From Bremia lactucae (lineage: Eukaryota > Oomycota > Peronosporomycetes > Peronosporales > Peronosporaceae), in the NCBI RefSeq assembly GCF_004359215.1, contig NC_090610.1, forward strand, positions 9,269,132 to 9,333,131: DNA of 64,000 nucleotides. The letters are read 5' to 3'. Both the position numbers and the translations under genes were made by a program. Positions 46,661 to 56,560 of the stretch are shown piece by piece (position 1 is the stretch's first letter; each line of letters begins with the position of its first letter). The notes under the pieces are model-generated. The model did not search any database. It was not told where the DNA came from and saw only the letters and a list, made by a program, of their open reading frames with translations.

Positions 46661-47740
46661 TTTAGCCGTCAACGTTGGTAGCCATGAAGGCATACTACGT
46701 GACGAGCTCGGAAGCCATTCATTTAAAAAGGAGCTACAGTCAAGACGACCATTGTCGCCTACTTTTGGATCACTTTGGTGAACGAAAGGTAACCCATCCG
46801 TCGCACCTAAAGTCTAAGCTTAATCGCTTTAGCTTCGGCGATGGCCTGTTATCGCATCAGCTATCACCTTGTGATCCCTTGAGAATATATGTGGCGATGG
46901 CCTGTTATCGCATCAGCTATCACCTTGTGATCCCTTGAGAATATATGTGCCTCATGACACAGATCTCAAACTGATTATCTTTCACGAGCTTTATGATGCA
47001 TCATTAAGTGGGCATCTGAGCCGTGAAAAGAGATTCTTACGAATGTCAGAGGAATTTCGGTGGCCACTCTAATATAGATGGGTGGCCAACTATATTCGCT
47101 CTTGCGAACAGTGTCAGCGCGTTAAGCCTCCACTGTCCGCCGGTGCGCCACTGAAACCGCTCTTAATTCCAACCAACTGCTGAGGGTCAGTAAGACTGGA
47201 CTTCATGTTTGGCATGCCGCCCGATCATAAGGGTCGGACGGGGCTCGTCGTCATCTTAGCCAGAGTGAACAAAATGGTGCATTTAGAGCGATATAAGACA
47301 TGGATCGCAGGCTAGGAGGCATTTCTATTATTCCTGGATCATGTATACCGACTGAACGGAATGTCCGAGTCCATAGTATCGGACCGGGATTTACGTTTTA
47401 CGTCTGGTTCTGGCGACATGTGTTTGATCTGCAAGGTAGCAAGCTTCAAGTGTCGACCGCAAATCATCCCCAGACCGATGGCCAAACAGAACGTGTCTAT
47501 CGGGTTGTGGCGGATGTATTGTGCGCGATAGAAACTCCCAAAGAATGGAGCAAAAAATTGCCCTTTGTGGAGTTTGCTATAAATAACAGTGTCCACGTCA
47601 GTACGGGTGAGACACCGTTTCATATTAAACGGACTGAGCCATCCTCGCACGCCAGTCTTGTTTGTGCGCAGAACGGGTTCTCAGCAGCTGATCGATGGAC
47701 CAAAGTGTCCTCGATGTGAAGACTCGGATTAGGAGATCTA
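46661..47740 (+). pseudogene. pol: integrase remnant, C'
   Basis: Zinc finger with HLSREKRFL and CEQCQRVKP; 'SVRLDFMFGMPPDHKGRTGL' (first Asp); SDRDLRFTS (second Asp); and 'STANHPQTDGQTERVYRVVA' (Glu, in the 47300-47719 frame). All three catalytic residues can be found but in different frames. A 56-bp tandem duplication lies at 46837-46948. Confidence 0.8.
46837..46948 (+). repeat. 56-bp exact tandem duplication
   Basis: Unit beginning GGCGATGGCCTGTTATCGCA occurs twice without a spacer inside the C' integrase start. 56 is not a multiple of 3, so it adds a frameshift. Confidence 0.95.
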
Positions 47741-49035
47741 CTACTCAATCCTGGAAGTCACTTAAGACAAATCCTGTATACAAGAATTTGATTGAATTCA
47801 GGGATGTATTCCCTGAAACACTTCCACTGCCTCATGACTAAGCACATGCGATCGATAATTCGTTATCGATCGATTAAACGCGGGCCATGTGAGGGAGTCA
47901 ACCTTCCCACATAGCTCTTCGACTTTTTGTGGGCGAAAGGCCCCAGGAGGGTGGCAGATAGTGCATGCATTCAATAAAAGGAATGCTGCAGCGGTACCAG
48001 CTCAAACGCCGATACCTAGAAAAGACGTTATGATAGATGGTATGTCTAAGAGTACCATCTTTTCGTCTATGGATCTGATGGATGAATTTTATCAGATTCG
48101 TATGCGTGAACGGGACATCCCGTACACAGCAGTAAGACTTCCAGTGGGAAGCTCTGGGAATGGCTAGTGATGCCACAGGGGCTTAGTAACGCCACTGCAA
48201 CATTCAACAGATGCGTAACAAATCTGTTAAGACCAGTGCGAGAATTCGCACCGAGTTATTTCGACGACGTATTCGTCTATAGCCGGGCCATTGACGGAAA
48301 GACGGACGTGGAAGCTCATAAAACGCACATCTTACACTTATGCGAAAGCATAAATTGTACGCATATTTCAAGAAGTGTGTATTCGCTGCAAGCGAAATAC
48401 CACTTCTTGGGTGCATCGTCGGTATACACGGCGTGGGTGTGCGCCCTGATCTCGATAAGATCAAGGCAATTACCGACAGGCCAATTTCAGTCGATGTCAA
48501 ATAATTTAGAAAGTTTCTTGGATTAGCGGCGTACTTGCACAAGTACTCCCCCAATTATGCCGAGATGACAGTTCATGTCTCTCGTCTCATAAGAAACACG
48601 AGAAATGGCTATGGAACGCTAATTGTAAGCGTTCCTTTAGAAGTATCAAAAAAGCTTGATGCAATCGCCCATCTTGGCGATTGCAGATCAAGACAGACCA
48701 TTCCATGTGGTCTGTGACGCCAGCGATTTTGCAATCGGCTGCGCGTTAATGCAATACGATTCAGACGGCGCGGAACGCGCCATCTGTCACCAATCGCGCC
48801 AGCTGCAACCAGTTGAACGCAAATACCCAGTGCATGACAAGGAACTCCTAGCCATGAAATATGCATTGGCTTAATTTAGGGTCTATCTCCGAGGAGATAG
48901 ACCGTTCATTGTAAATACGGACCATGCGTCATTACGCACGGCCGTAAATAGCCCACACCTCTTACAAAGAATGGCGAGGTGGCTATCCTTTTTCGCGGAG
49001 TATAATTTATCTGTGGAATATAAACCAAGGTTCAT
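47741..49035 (+). pseudogene. pol: reverse transcriptase and RNase H, B2
   Basis: RT starts with 'NPVYKNLIEFRDVFPETLPL', fingers 'GGWQIVHAFNKRNAAAVPAQ', palm SYFDDVFVYSRA (intact YFDD), connection GLAAYLHKYSPNYAEM. RNase H has 'VVCDASDFAIGCALMQ', YPVHDKELLAMKYALA and TDHASLRTA, and ends at VEYKP near 49030 where the inversion begins. Several stops and frameshifts. Confidence 0.8.
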
Positions 49036-49037
49036 GC

Positions 49038-50663
49038 AGCCGCGGGCGACGCATTGTTGTCTCTTGCGGCAGACGTTCCGTTTGCAGTAGTGGCATCTTC
49101 TCCCGCAACTCTAAATGTTGCGGGTGCACGTGGTGATCCACCAAGTGACTGCGACCCCTCTTTCGAGGTCGACTACGAATGCAAGTCGGACGAAATGGCC
49201 GACTCGGGGAGAACGGAACAGTCGCCTGATCATCGCCAGGCGGCTGACAATGAGCCTTCGAATGAGGAGGCTCATTCGAGTAGACGTGCTAGTAGCATTC
49301 GCTACAGCATGTTCGGTTCCGACGAGTAGGATGATTCCTCTCGCCAGCTTAGTCTCCTGTGCCGTCACCCGCACATATTTCTGTGCGTGATGATGACGGT
49401 GTCGTAAGCCATCGTAATAAAAGTTCTTGTGGTACCCCTGCTTCAGTGGGTACCACTCAGGGGAATGAAGACAATAAAATGTCGTATCTCGCCCCTAAGA
49501 AGAAGCCGTGGCTTTTGCTCGAACGGCTAAGCAATTGCTTGTCTGGAGAGACTATTACTCACAATAAACATACCTTATTAATTGCGACAAAGCTATATGG
49601 CCTTGATCCCAGCGTGAAAGTTCATCCGCGCTGAGGAAGATTTATATCTCGATGCTTTTTTAAACATCGATGGTATAGTGGCAACACTAAGCGAGGTAGG
49701 TCTCGCTTATGCAAGCCTGGAGTGCGTTCATTCGCAATGTCAAAGACATTGGACGCGAAGCCTGGCTTCAAAGACTTAACGCGATTCGCGTTAAGTTTGA
49801 GAAACGAACTCCAACCGATGCAGAGTATAAATTGCATCGGTTGTCACGTGAGGCAAGACTTCCATGCCCCACGTCGTATGATCCCTGTTCGTGTTTTGTT
49901 GACAACACGAAGAGAGTAAAAGGGGATGTCTATTTCCTTTCTTGGCCCTGGGGGAGTGATTGCATCTCTATCGAGATGCGCGATGCGATTAGCGTTTTGC
50001 AATCGATTTACATGCGTTTGAGGCGCGTGTTATCCAATAGACCGTCTGATCCATCGGATGGGTCTCGTCATACTGACGGACGAGGGCATCAACGTCAACA
50101 ATCAGCTGGGAACGATGCTCCCAGCTGTCATGTGAAGGTAGATAGCCGCGTCAGCGAACAAGACAACTCATTCGCTGCCCCTTCATAGCACGGTGGTATT
50201 GAACATGTTCCACAAGGAAACGTTGACCACCGTGGGAATCGTTGTGGCGGAGGAAGGAAAAATAAGATCCGACCCATGTGTCGGATTCAGAGTCGAAGAT
50301 CGACAAATTTGATGGCTTCCTCCATGATTTGGAGGAGAGACTTGATTACGAGCGCGGTAAGCGTCGCTCGTTAGAGCAAACGGTGCAGGCTCACCATATC
50401 GAGCTGTTGGAAGACCGTTCGAAGAGTGCGTACTCCTTGTTGGAGTACGAACGAAAATATCACGCTCTTCGTGATGAGCTGTCTTCCGCTCATCGCGGTT
50501 TCGAGGATCTTTGGACCCGGCATGATAATCTACAAATTTAACATGAGAACTGGTTCGTGACTACAAGATTATCTTAGGGTTTCTTGAAAAGGGTGGTCAA
50601 ATTCGTCCTCGGAAGAGACCGCGTACTGATGGTACGGGCGGAGCCGACCAACATAAAACGTAG
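49038..50663 (+). pseudogene. antisense ORF body, B2 (inside inversion)
   Basis: Four successive open stretches (49054-49329, 49359-49634, 49709-50188, 50278-50541) carry the family B antisense protein: an acidic Ser-rich part, 'FEKRTPTDAEYKLHRLSREA' (B3: FEKRTVVDARYQLHRLAREA), 'EMRDAISVLQSIYMRLRRVL', a coiled coil ('DLEERLDYERGKRRSLEQTV') and the tail KRPRTDGTGGADQHKT ending at 50663. Its first ~16 codons are at 52195-52148 on the minus strand because of the inversion. No known domain. Confidence 0.6.
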
Positions 50664-51620
50664 GATGCGTTCGCATCCTACGTGGCAATTCTATTGTGTA
50701 CGCATTGCCTCTGCGATGCAGTACACGGAAAGGCCCAATGAACTTTGGTAGTAGTTTACTGCTACCCACTTTAGTGACTAAACGCTTAGGTAAGCTTACC
50801 GTAGAGAGTAGTACTAGGTCATTAAAGCTAAAGAAAGAACGTTTCCTCTTCCATGTTTGTCTGCGTTCCGTTTCCGACGGTCCACTGCGTTAGCAAAAGA
50901 ATCCTGTACGAAACGGATTACTGATTATCAAGCCAGCAGAAATTCCTCTGCTGACTCATTTAATTTGTCTTTTTCATTGCACTTTGTGCGCACTGACATG
51001 AGATTTTCTCATCTTCGATGTCGATTGCTTCGACATCGACATCATTCGTGTCGTTGGTAACTTTGACGCGTGATGAGCATGAACGAGAAATGGTTTCGCT
51101 CGTGCGAGGCCACCCTCTTTAAACTAGAGGATCCCTCTGATTGGGTGGGTATGCGTGGATGGCGTAAGCCATTTAATATGAACGGTGGATATGTCGTAGA
51201 CGCATGCACCGAATTATTGATGGCGAATACGACCATCGGTAAAAACTCGCTACAGTTCGGATTAGATTGGACGTAACCTCGAAGTATCTCTTCGAGGACG
51301 CGTTCCGTCTGACCATCTGTCTCAAGATGATCAGAAGTTGACATAGTAAAGCGTGTTTCGAGAGATTAAAATACGGATTGCCAAAACTCCGCCGTTAATG
51401 TGGATCTCTATCCGAAACCAGGTCACGGGGTAAACCGTGGAGTTTGAATACGAAAGACACGGGCACAGCCCGGAGCCGTGATTACTCTGGTAATGCAGCA
51501 AGATGTACCATCTTGCTGAATATGTCTACAAAAGCAAGGATTCCATTGTTTTTGTGATCGTCTTCGGGAAATCCGAAGACAAAGTTCATAGATACGGACT
51601 GTCAACATTCTGCCGGAAGT
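50569..51620 (-). pseudogene. pol: integrase and GPY/F, B2 (inside inversion)
   Basis: Minus strand: SMNFVFGFPEDD-type core near 51590, 'STSDHLETDGQTERVLEEIL' (Glu, 51344-51042) and GPY/F 'KLLPKFIGPFRVLHRRGNAY' with 'RMRTHPTFYVGRLRPYHQY' (50769-50569). The first catalytic Asp reads Asn. Its end overlaps the aORF tail on the opposite strand. Confidence 0.75.
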
Positions 51621-52147
51621 GGTAGGGGTTGGAGAGGTGCACGGGATGAAGGGCTAGGCTTCACCCGTTGAGATACCTCGCAAGCACGAATGAACTTGCG
51701 CACAAACCGATAGTGGTGGGGCCAGTAAAAGTCGCGACTTACTGTGGATAAGTCTTTTTACTTCCACGATGCCCAATTGTTGTTGCGTCGTTACACAAAT
51801 ACATGATGCGAAAATCATTGTGAGTTGGGACGACGACACGTAAAGTACTGCCGGCAACGGCTGTGTAATACAATAAGCCGTTGCGTGTTATGTATCAATC
51901 GGATAACGATCGATATAAGCCGGTAAATCTTTAAAAGATTTATCGGATGGATTCATCAGATGATCCATTAAATGAAGAAGGTCCTTATCTTCTGCGTAGG
52001 CTTTCTTTATGTCATCAAACAAGGTTGATGACGGAACACTTGAAATGAGTTTTGCAACAGTGGGAACGTTTTCATTGTTGGATTGCGCAGCCGGCTCTAA
52101 ATCGGGTCGGCGTGATAACGCATCAGCGAGAACATTAAGTCGTCCGC
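51621..52147 (-). pseudogene. pol: RNase H end and integrase zinc finger, B2 (inside inversion)
   Basis: Reads 'GRLNVLADALSRRPDLEPAA' from 52147 on the minus strand, exactly the sequence expected after VEYKP at 49030 on the plus strand. It continues through 'FDDIKKAYAEDKDLLHLMDH' to the zinc-finger region. Confidence 0.75.
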
Positions 52148-52195
52148 AGCTGAAGGCGCCACACCATTCGCATACCGCATGGACTTGTTGACCAT
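52148..52195 (-). pseudogene. antisense ORF N-terminus, B2
   Basis: ATG at 52195 (115 nt inside the LTR) opens MVNKSMRYANGVAPSA, comparable with MATKKSVRVGREVAKL of B3. It breaks at the inversion boundary. Confidence 0.6.
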
Positions 52196-52299
52196 GCGAT
52201 ATAATGAAAAATGATGGTTCTAACCAATCAAGATCGTTTTAAATAAAGCGGTCATATAGTGACAACTCTTCCCAATGACAGTCAGAGTGATTGCCGTTG

Positions 52300-52310
52300 A
52301 AGGGAGGCGA
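52300..52310 (+). promoter_or_regulatory. polypurine tract of B2
   Basis: AAGGGAGGCGA abuts the LTR. The preceding 30 nt align with the same position of B3 (minus, 59033-59070). Confidence 0.7.
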
Positions 52311-52749
52311 TGTAACGGGGTGTATCGTTACATGTAATTAACACTTAAGGTTTTTAATTAATATATTTTATGAAAGGTAGATAATATTTGGAGAACATAT
52401 TACTTTACATGGTTTTATTCCAAAAGCTTATCCATTGGTAGATAAAGACCATAACTCTACTTTCTCAGCGGTCCAGTCAGCTCTGGACGCGCGCAAAGAG
52501 GAAGACAGATAAGATCTTATAACATGTTTTGTATTAGTTTATAATTAAGTTAGTATTAAGTAGGTAGACAAGAAGAAATTAATTATATTAATACAGTTTT
52601 GAATTAACCCTCTTAAAACAAGTGTTTTAAAAGAGAGTCTTCTTCTGCACGTACTAGTGTACGTGAAGTGACGTGAGGCACCACTCGCATTGAGGCAGTG
52701 CGAAGTGGACTTGAACTGAAGCAGTACAAGCCAGTAGTGCCCCGTTACA
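52311..52749 (+). repeat. 3' LTR of B2 (439 bp)
   Basis: Starts TGTAACGGGG and ends CCCCGTTACA, perfect 10-bp inverted ends. Homologous to 32347-32795. Confidence 0.85.
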
Positions 52750-53424
52750 TATAAGTGATGAAAACTAAAATTAAAGCTTTAGTGCGCAATATCCAGTAGC
52801 TACGCTTACTCTTGCATTGAAGTATCGCAACGTCAATAGCTTACGTCTGGAGATTCCGGCAAGGCCCACTTAGTAGCCCACCTTCTCATGCTTTACTCTC
52901 TTTTTAGGCAGCTATTAATACCTTCGAAAGCTTGGGAACTATAAGTCGCTCTTAGACGTTACTTACCCTAACAGGGACACCTCTGTGCGGATTCCAAAAA
53001 CGACGATACTTAATTATAGGGTGTTAGGTCTGTTTTACAGCGTTTACAAGTTGCTTTTGCTTGTCGATAAATGGTAAGAAGCACTTAATTTACAATTGTT
53101 ATTCACGTCAATATTAGCCCCTCTTTACTATTTGTGAAGCCAGTAATAAGTTTCGAAATGAATTTAAAGGGTGTCAGATATGTAATTTAGAGAGCCAAAA
53201 GAGAGTTCGCATATCAACTAAACCCGAGACGGTAATCATTATGACATGTGGCGAATCATACAGAAATCCAAGAATACACCATTTGGTCAAGCTTCTCTTC
53301 ACAGCATGGGCACCAGCAGTCTAATTTGGGATATTCTTTACCTTCGGACTCTGTATTCCATCCGGCAGATGGTGATTATTGTATTTTGACTTGCTTGCTG
53401 CGCATTTCGCACGTTGCAACAGGA

Positions 53425-53440
53425 GTTCATTTTTCAATTC
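53425..53440 (+). promoter_or_regulatory. oomycete core promoter (Inr + flanking region)
   Basis: GTTCATTTTTCAATTC matches the published oomycete 16-nt consensus GCTCATTYYNCAWTTT at 14 of 16 positions. It ends 36 nt before the ATG at 53477, a usual distance for the transcription start. Confidence 0.75.
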
Positions 53441-53476
53441 CCATCGCTCCAACCAAGTCGTAAACACATTTCAACG

Positions 53477-53788
53477 ATGTTTAACAAGTCAGCGATTGTT
53501 TTATGCATGGCAAGTGCGGCCCTATATGGCAATTCTGTCGATGCATCAGCAGAAGTCGCAGAAACATTGGGTCTGCTCGGCCTTGCAGCTGGTCTTTCCG
53601 GTGGCGTCGGCGTCGGCGTCAACGTTGGGTACCCCTATGGTGGTGGCTATGGATATAGACCAAGCGTGGGATACTACCCATACAACCCGTACAACCCAAA
53701 CTACGGTTATAATGTTGCCCCAGTTGGCAACAGTGGAAATTCATACGCAACCGCTTCTGCGACTGCCTCCCGCAATCTGCGCGCATAA
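53477..53788 (+). CDS. small secreted Gly/Tyr/Asn-rich protein, copy 1
   Basis: 103-aa protein. Residues 1-23 (MFNKSAIVLCMASAALYGN...) form a signal peptide with a likely cut after VDA. A short helical part (EVAETLGLLGLAAGLSGG) precedes a low-complexity Gly/Val then Tyr-Pro-Asn-rich part (YYPYNPYNPNYGYN) and a Ser/Ala tail. It has no cysteines in the mature part. No enzyme domain is seen; a secreted structural, wall-associated or effector role is conceivable but not shown. The start is the first ATG after the core promoter. It has an identical inverted copy at 56197-56508. Confidence 0.75.
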   Translation: MFNKSAIVLCMASAALYGNSVDASAEVAETLGLLGLAAGLSGGVGVGVNVGYPYGGGYGYRPSVGYYPYNPYNPNYGYNVAPVGNSGNSYATASATASRNLRA

Positions 53789-53952
53789 ATGCAGGGATAA
53801 CCTTCCACCATTCTCGTCACGTCTAGTACTACATTTCAGTCGCGTTACAAATGTTGTATATTGTAATCGGTAGTCTTTTATTTCATAAATACATGTTTAA
53901 GCTGTATTTTTGTGACGGAGTGGTGGCTTCAAAATAAATGTTTGTATCATTC

Positions 53953-54216
53953 GGTCAACCGGCGCGATGTTAAGCACGATCAAGAGTTATGATACTGTAA
54001 CAATGAATAAAACTAGTACCCTATAAGCTGTCAAAATTCAAAATATAAAAAGCGTGGTGTGCAGGTGCTTTCGCTTGGGAAGGCCTTGCTAGAGAATATG
54101 AGATGCATGCGGAATATAGAAATAGAGTAGAAAATAGAGGCAAAAGTAGAGCACGGAGCGAGGCGACAGCAGATTACGAAGGCAAAGTGAGAAGGCTTTC
54201 ACGAGCGCAGTGATGG
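53953..54216. other. spacer between left arm and alpha element
   Basis: 264 nt of AT-rich sequence without a recognised feature; ends at the TTGGG target site. Confidence 0.5.
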
Positions 54217-54316
54217 TTGGGTGTAGACGGGCACGTCGCAATGCGGCCACGCTCTACTTAGCACACACCCTAGCACAGCGAGGAAGCGGTTTGCACCTGC
54301 TTCTCTTGCGTGCAGT

Positions 54317-54416
54317 NNNNNNNNNNNNNNNNNNNNNNNNNNNNNNNNNNNNNNNNNNNNNNNNNNNNNNNNNNNNNNNNNNNNNNNNNNNNNNNNNNNN
54401 NNNNNNNNNNNNNNNN
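54317..54416. other. assembly gap (100 N)
   Basis: Exactly 100 N, a conventional size for a scaffold gap of unknown length. Confidence 0.95.
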
Positions 54417-54577
54417 AATGCCTCAAACTGCTCCAACTGAGCAACATGTTGCTCAGGAGGACTACCCAGGAGCCTGGCCAGGGCTTGTTCACCAAGTCCC
54501 TGCGCCATTAGCCCTGCCACCTCCCGATGATGTTCGGAGAGGTGGGGAAAATGAGCCCAATCAATGTTGAGGCTCAT
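54417..54577 (-). CDS. start of alpha-family gag-like ORF (runs into gap)
   Basis: ATG at 54577 follows the primer-binding site by about 50 nt and opens MSLNIDWAHFPHLSEHHREV, then 'GLGEQALARLLGSPPEQHVA' up to the gap (about 53 codons, no stop). The position is that of gag, but the short sequence has no recognised domain. It appears intact, suggesting a young element. Confidence 0.5.
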
Positions 54578-54633
54578 CCTCACGTACACACGCAGAGATG
54601 CGGGTCGTGGGAAGGATTTCAAGTGCTACCAAG

Positions 54634-55186
54634 TGTAGGCGGGCACGTCGTAATGCGGCCACGCTCTACTTAGCACACACCCTAGCACAGCGAGGAAGCG
54701 GTTTGCACCTGCTTCTCTTGCGTGCAGTGAGGTAGTTGTGGTGGGCGCGCAAGCGACCTCACCCAACACACTAAGAACTCTGGTGAAGTGACGTCACGGG
54801 AGCGGTAATCCGTCTCCTCGTGCGCACTTACCAAGTAGGTAGTAAATTTCAGACTGATTTATATTTAATAGAATTAAATACAAATACCTATTTTTACCAA
54901 TTAAAATGATATCTCTATAGATATCATTTAATATGTATTGCGAGCGTATCTTTATAGATACCTCGCGTAACTGATGACGCTAGCCGTCATCATGGATGAC
55001 GCTGGGCGTCATCCCTCCTAATGTGAATGCACCCATGTGCATCACATCCACAAGGGTTGGTCACAAATGTGCACCACACCCGAGTGTTGGGTCTAATTAC
55101 TATTATTTAGTAATTGACCATCCCCTTAAGTACCAAATGTACTTAATGGGGACTGTGTAACATTAGGGCAACTCTAGCCCGTTACA
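54634..55186 (-). repeat. complete alpha LTR (553 bp)
   Basis: TGTAGGCGGG at 54634 to CCCGTTACA at 55186. Reference copy for the fragments at 1-272, 21344-21873 and 57715-58250. Confidence 0.9.
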
Positions 55187-55199
55187 TTGGGAGTGACAT

Positions 55200-56000
55200 A
55201 CTCGAATTAACTACGTCGAAGCTAAATTAGTATGTTTCACCTCGACCTTAGAGGGAAGGTCTATACATCACTTTTCTACCTTGTCTAGGAGTTTCCAGTT
55301 ATCCTTATTTAAATCCAAGGGTTTAAAGGTTCTTCAATTGGGATGCAGCTAAGGTAGTGCCACTTTCCTAAACTCTAATTCGAGTTCAAAGCAAAATCCT
55401 CCTTATATTTAATTCGATGGTGCGCTATCGTATGTGACATTGCGCAGGAGACATTCAGGACAATGCTCCTGAGTCCATCGACATTGTCTTGATGGCGTAT
55501 GTGCTCTCATGCTTGCTACCAGAACCGATTGCACCAACATTTGAATTATGTTTTGCAGCAATTTTTGCGAGGAGGGCTGTTTATTTTAATGACTGGGTTG
55601 TATGACCTTGCCAGACGCACAATGCCAAGAAACTTGTCTGAGGACATCCTCAGCGATGGAGCCTTGGCTGCATTTTTTTATGCGAGTGGGTCGTGAACAG
55701 GCTGGATTTTGTGTGTTAAAGAATGTATACTGCATTGTTCAAATACATAATCCTACAAAGGGATGCCTTGGACCGTGTCTGGTTTATGCCAAACTCCAGA
55801 AACAAACATTTCTAGCTAAAATTCTATCAAAAGTAACACTGCTCGTTATGTTGACGGTGTTTGGAATTCAACCACAGATGCCAGTTGTAACCATAAAATA
55901 TCTTGTCATCGCAGCACAATCTGCTGTGCCATTGCTAGAAAGATAGTCTCGATGAATATTTGAAGCTCTTTTGATGGTTACATATTTTCTGTATCTCAAC
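55200..56000 (+). pseudogene. degenerate coding remnant, possibly piggyBac-type transposase
   Basis: Plus-strand frames read 'LPEPIAPTFELCFAAIFARR' and, shifted, 'RTMPRNLSEDILSDGALAAF', then 'KVTLLVMLTVFGIQPQMPVV'. The order and spacing recall the C-terminal half of piggyBac-derived transposases (YFDNFFTS..., NR..MP..., T.....G.QP). This is a weak, by-eye resemblance with no catalytic Asp visible. It may be something else. Confidence 0.25.
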
Positions 56001-56196
56001 ATTAGTGAAAGCAGTCTTTCAAAAGGTGACTGGAATGATACAAACATTTATTTTGAAGCCACCACTCCGTCACAAAAATACAGCTTAAACATGTATTTAT
56101 GAAATAAAAGACTACCGATTACAATATACAACATTTGTAACGCGACTGAAATGTAGTACTAGACGTGACGAGAATGGTGGAAGGTTATCCCTGCAT

Positions 56197-56508
56197 TTAT
56201 GCGCGCAGATTGCGGGAGGCAGTCGCAGAAGCGGTTGCGTATGAATTTCCACTGTTGCCAACTGGGGCAACATTATAACCGTAGTTTGGGTTGTACGGGT
56301 TGTAGGGGTAGTATCCCACGCTTGGTCTATATCCATAGCCACCACCATAGGGGTACCCAACGTTGACGCCGACGCCGACGCCACCGGAAAGACCAGCTGC
56401 AAGGCCGAGCAGACCCAATGTTTCTGCGACTTCTGCGGATGCATCGACAGAATTGCCATATAGGGCCGCACTTGCCATGCATAAAACAATCGCTGACTTG
56501 TTAAACAT
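56197..56508 (-). CDS. small secreted Gly/Tyr/Asn-rich protein, copy 2
   Basis: Encodes the same 103 residues as the gene at 53477-53788, including signal peptide, helix and Gly-Tyr-Pro-Asn-rich tail. The two coding sequences differ at two synonymous sites seen (a Ser and a Pro codon), while the flanks differ more, which hints at constraint on the protein. Gene, promoter and 3' region are all contained in the inverted arm, so both copies could be expressed, divergent in direction and facing each other across about 2.1 kb plus the gap. Confidence 0.75.
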   Translation of the reverse strand: MFNKSAIVLCMASAALYGNSVDASAEVAETLGLLGLAAGLSGGVGVGVNVGYPYGGGYGYRPSVGYYPYNPYNPNYGYNVAPVGNSGNSYATASATASRNLRA

Positions 56509-56544
56509 CGTTGAAATGTGTTTACGACTTGGTTGGAGCGATGG

Positions 56545-56560
56545 GAATTGAAGAATGAAC
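56545..56560 (-). promoter_or_regulatory. oomycete core promoter, copy 2
   Basis: GTTCATTCTTCAATTC on the minus strand, again 14 of 16 to the consensus. The T/C change from copy 1 falls in a Y position, so the motif is kept. Confidence 0.75.

Larger units (their letters stand above)
47741..52749 (+). mobile_element. family B element B2 with an internal inversion
   Basis: Plus-strand RT-RNase H (47741-49030) is followed by 49038-52151 in reversed orientation (aORF body on plus, integrase and RNase H end on minus), then by the aORF start (minus), polypurine tract and plus-strand 3' LTR. Re-inverting the middle restores the normal order of family B. The 5' LTR and gag are missing. Confidence 0.7.
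52751..53952 (+). repeat. left arm of large inverted duplication
   Basis: About 1200 bp repeated in inverse at 56033-57232 with roughly 1 percent differences. It contains the promoter, gene and 3' region of a small secreted protein. Confidence 0.9.
54217..55191 (-). mobile_element. family alpha LTR retrotransposon with internal assembly gap
   Basis: TTGGG at 54217-54221 and 55187-55191 is a perfect 5-bp target duplication. On the minus strand the 5' LTR is 55186-54634, then the primer-binding site TGGTAGCACT (from 54631), the start of a gag ORF, the 100-N gap and the last 95 bp of the 3' LTR (54316-54222). Most of the element is hidden in the gap. Confidence 0.85.

Noticed and set aside
53777..53785. 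RNLR near the C-terminus of the secreted protein, resembling an RxLR motif
   Set aside because: RxLR motifs function within about 30-60 residues after the signal peptide; here it is at the very end of the protein with no effector domain after it.
53248..53873. Overlapping ORFs around the secreted protein gene (53248-53463 and 53379-53873)
   Set aside because: Other-frame shadows; the copy differences that are synonymous in the signal-peptide frame change residues in these frames.
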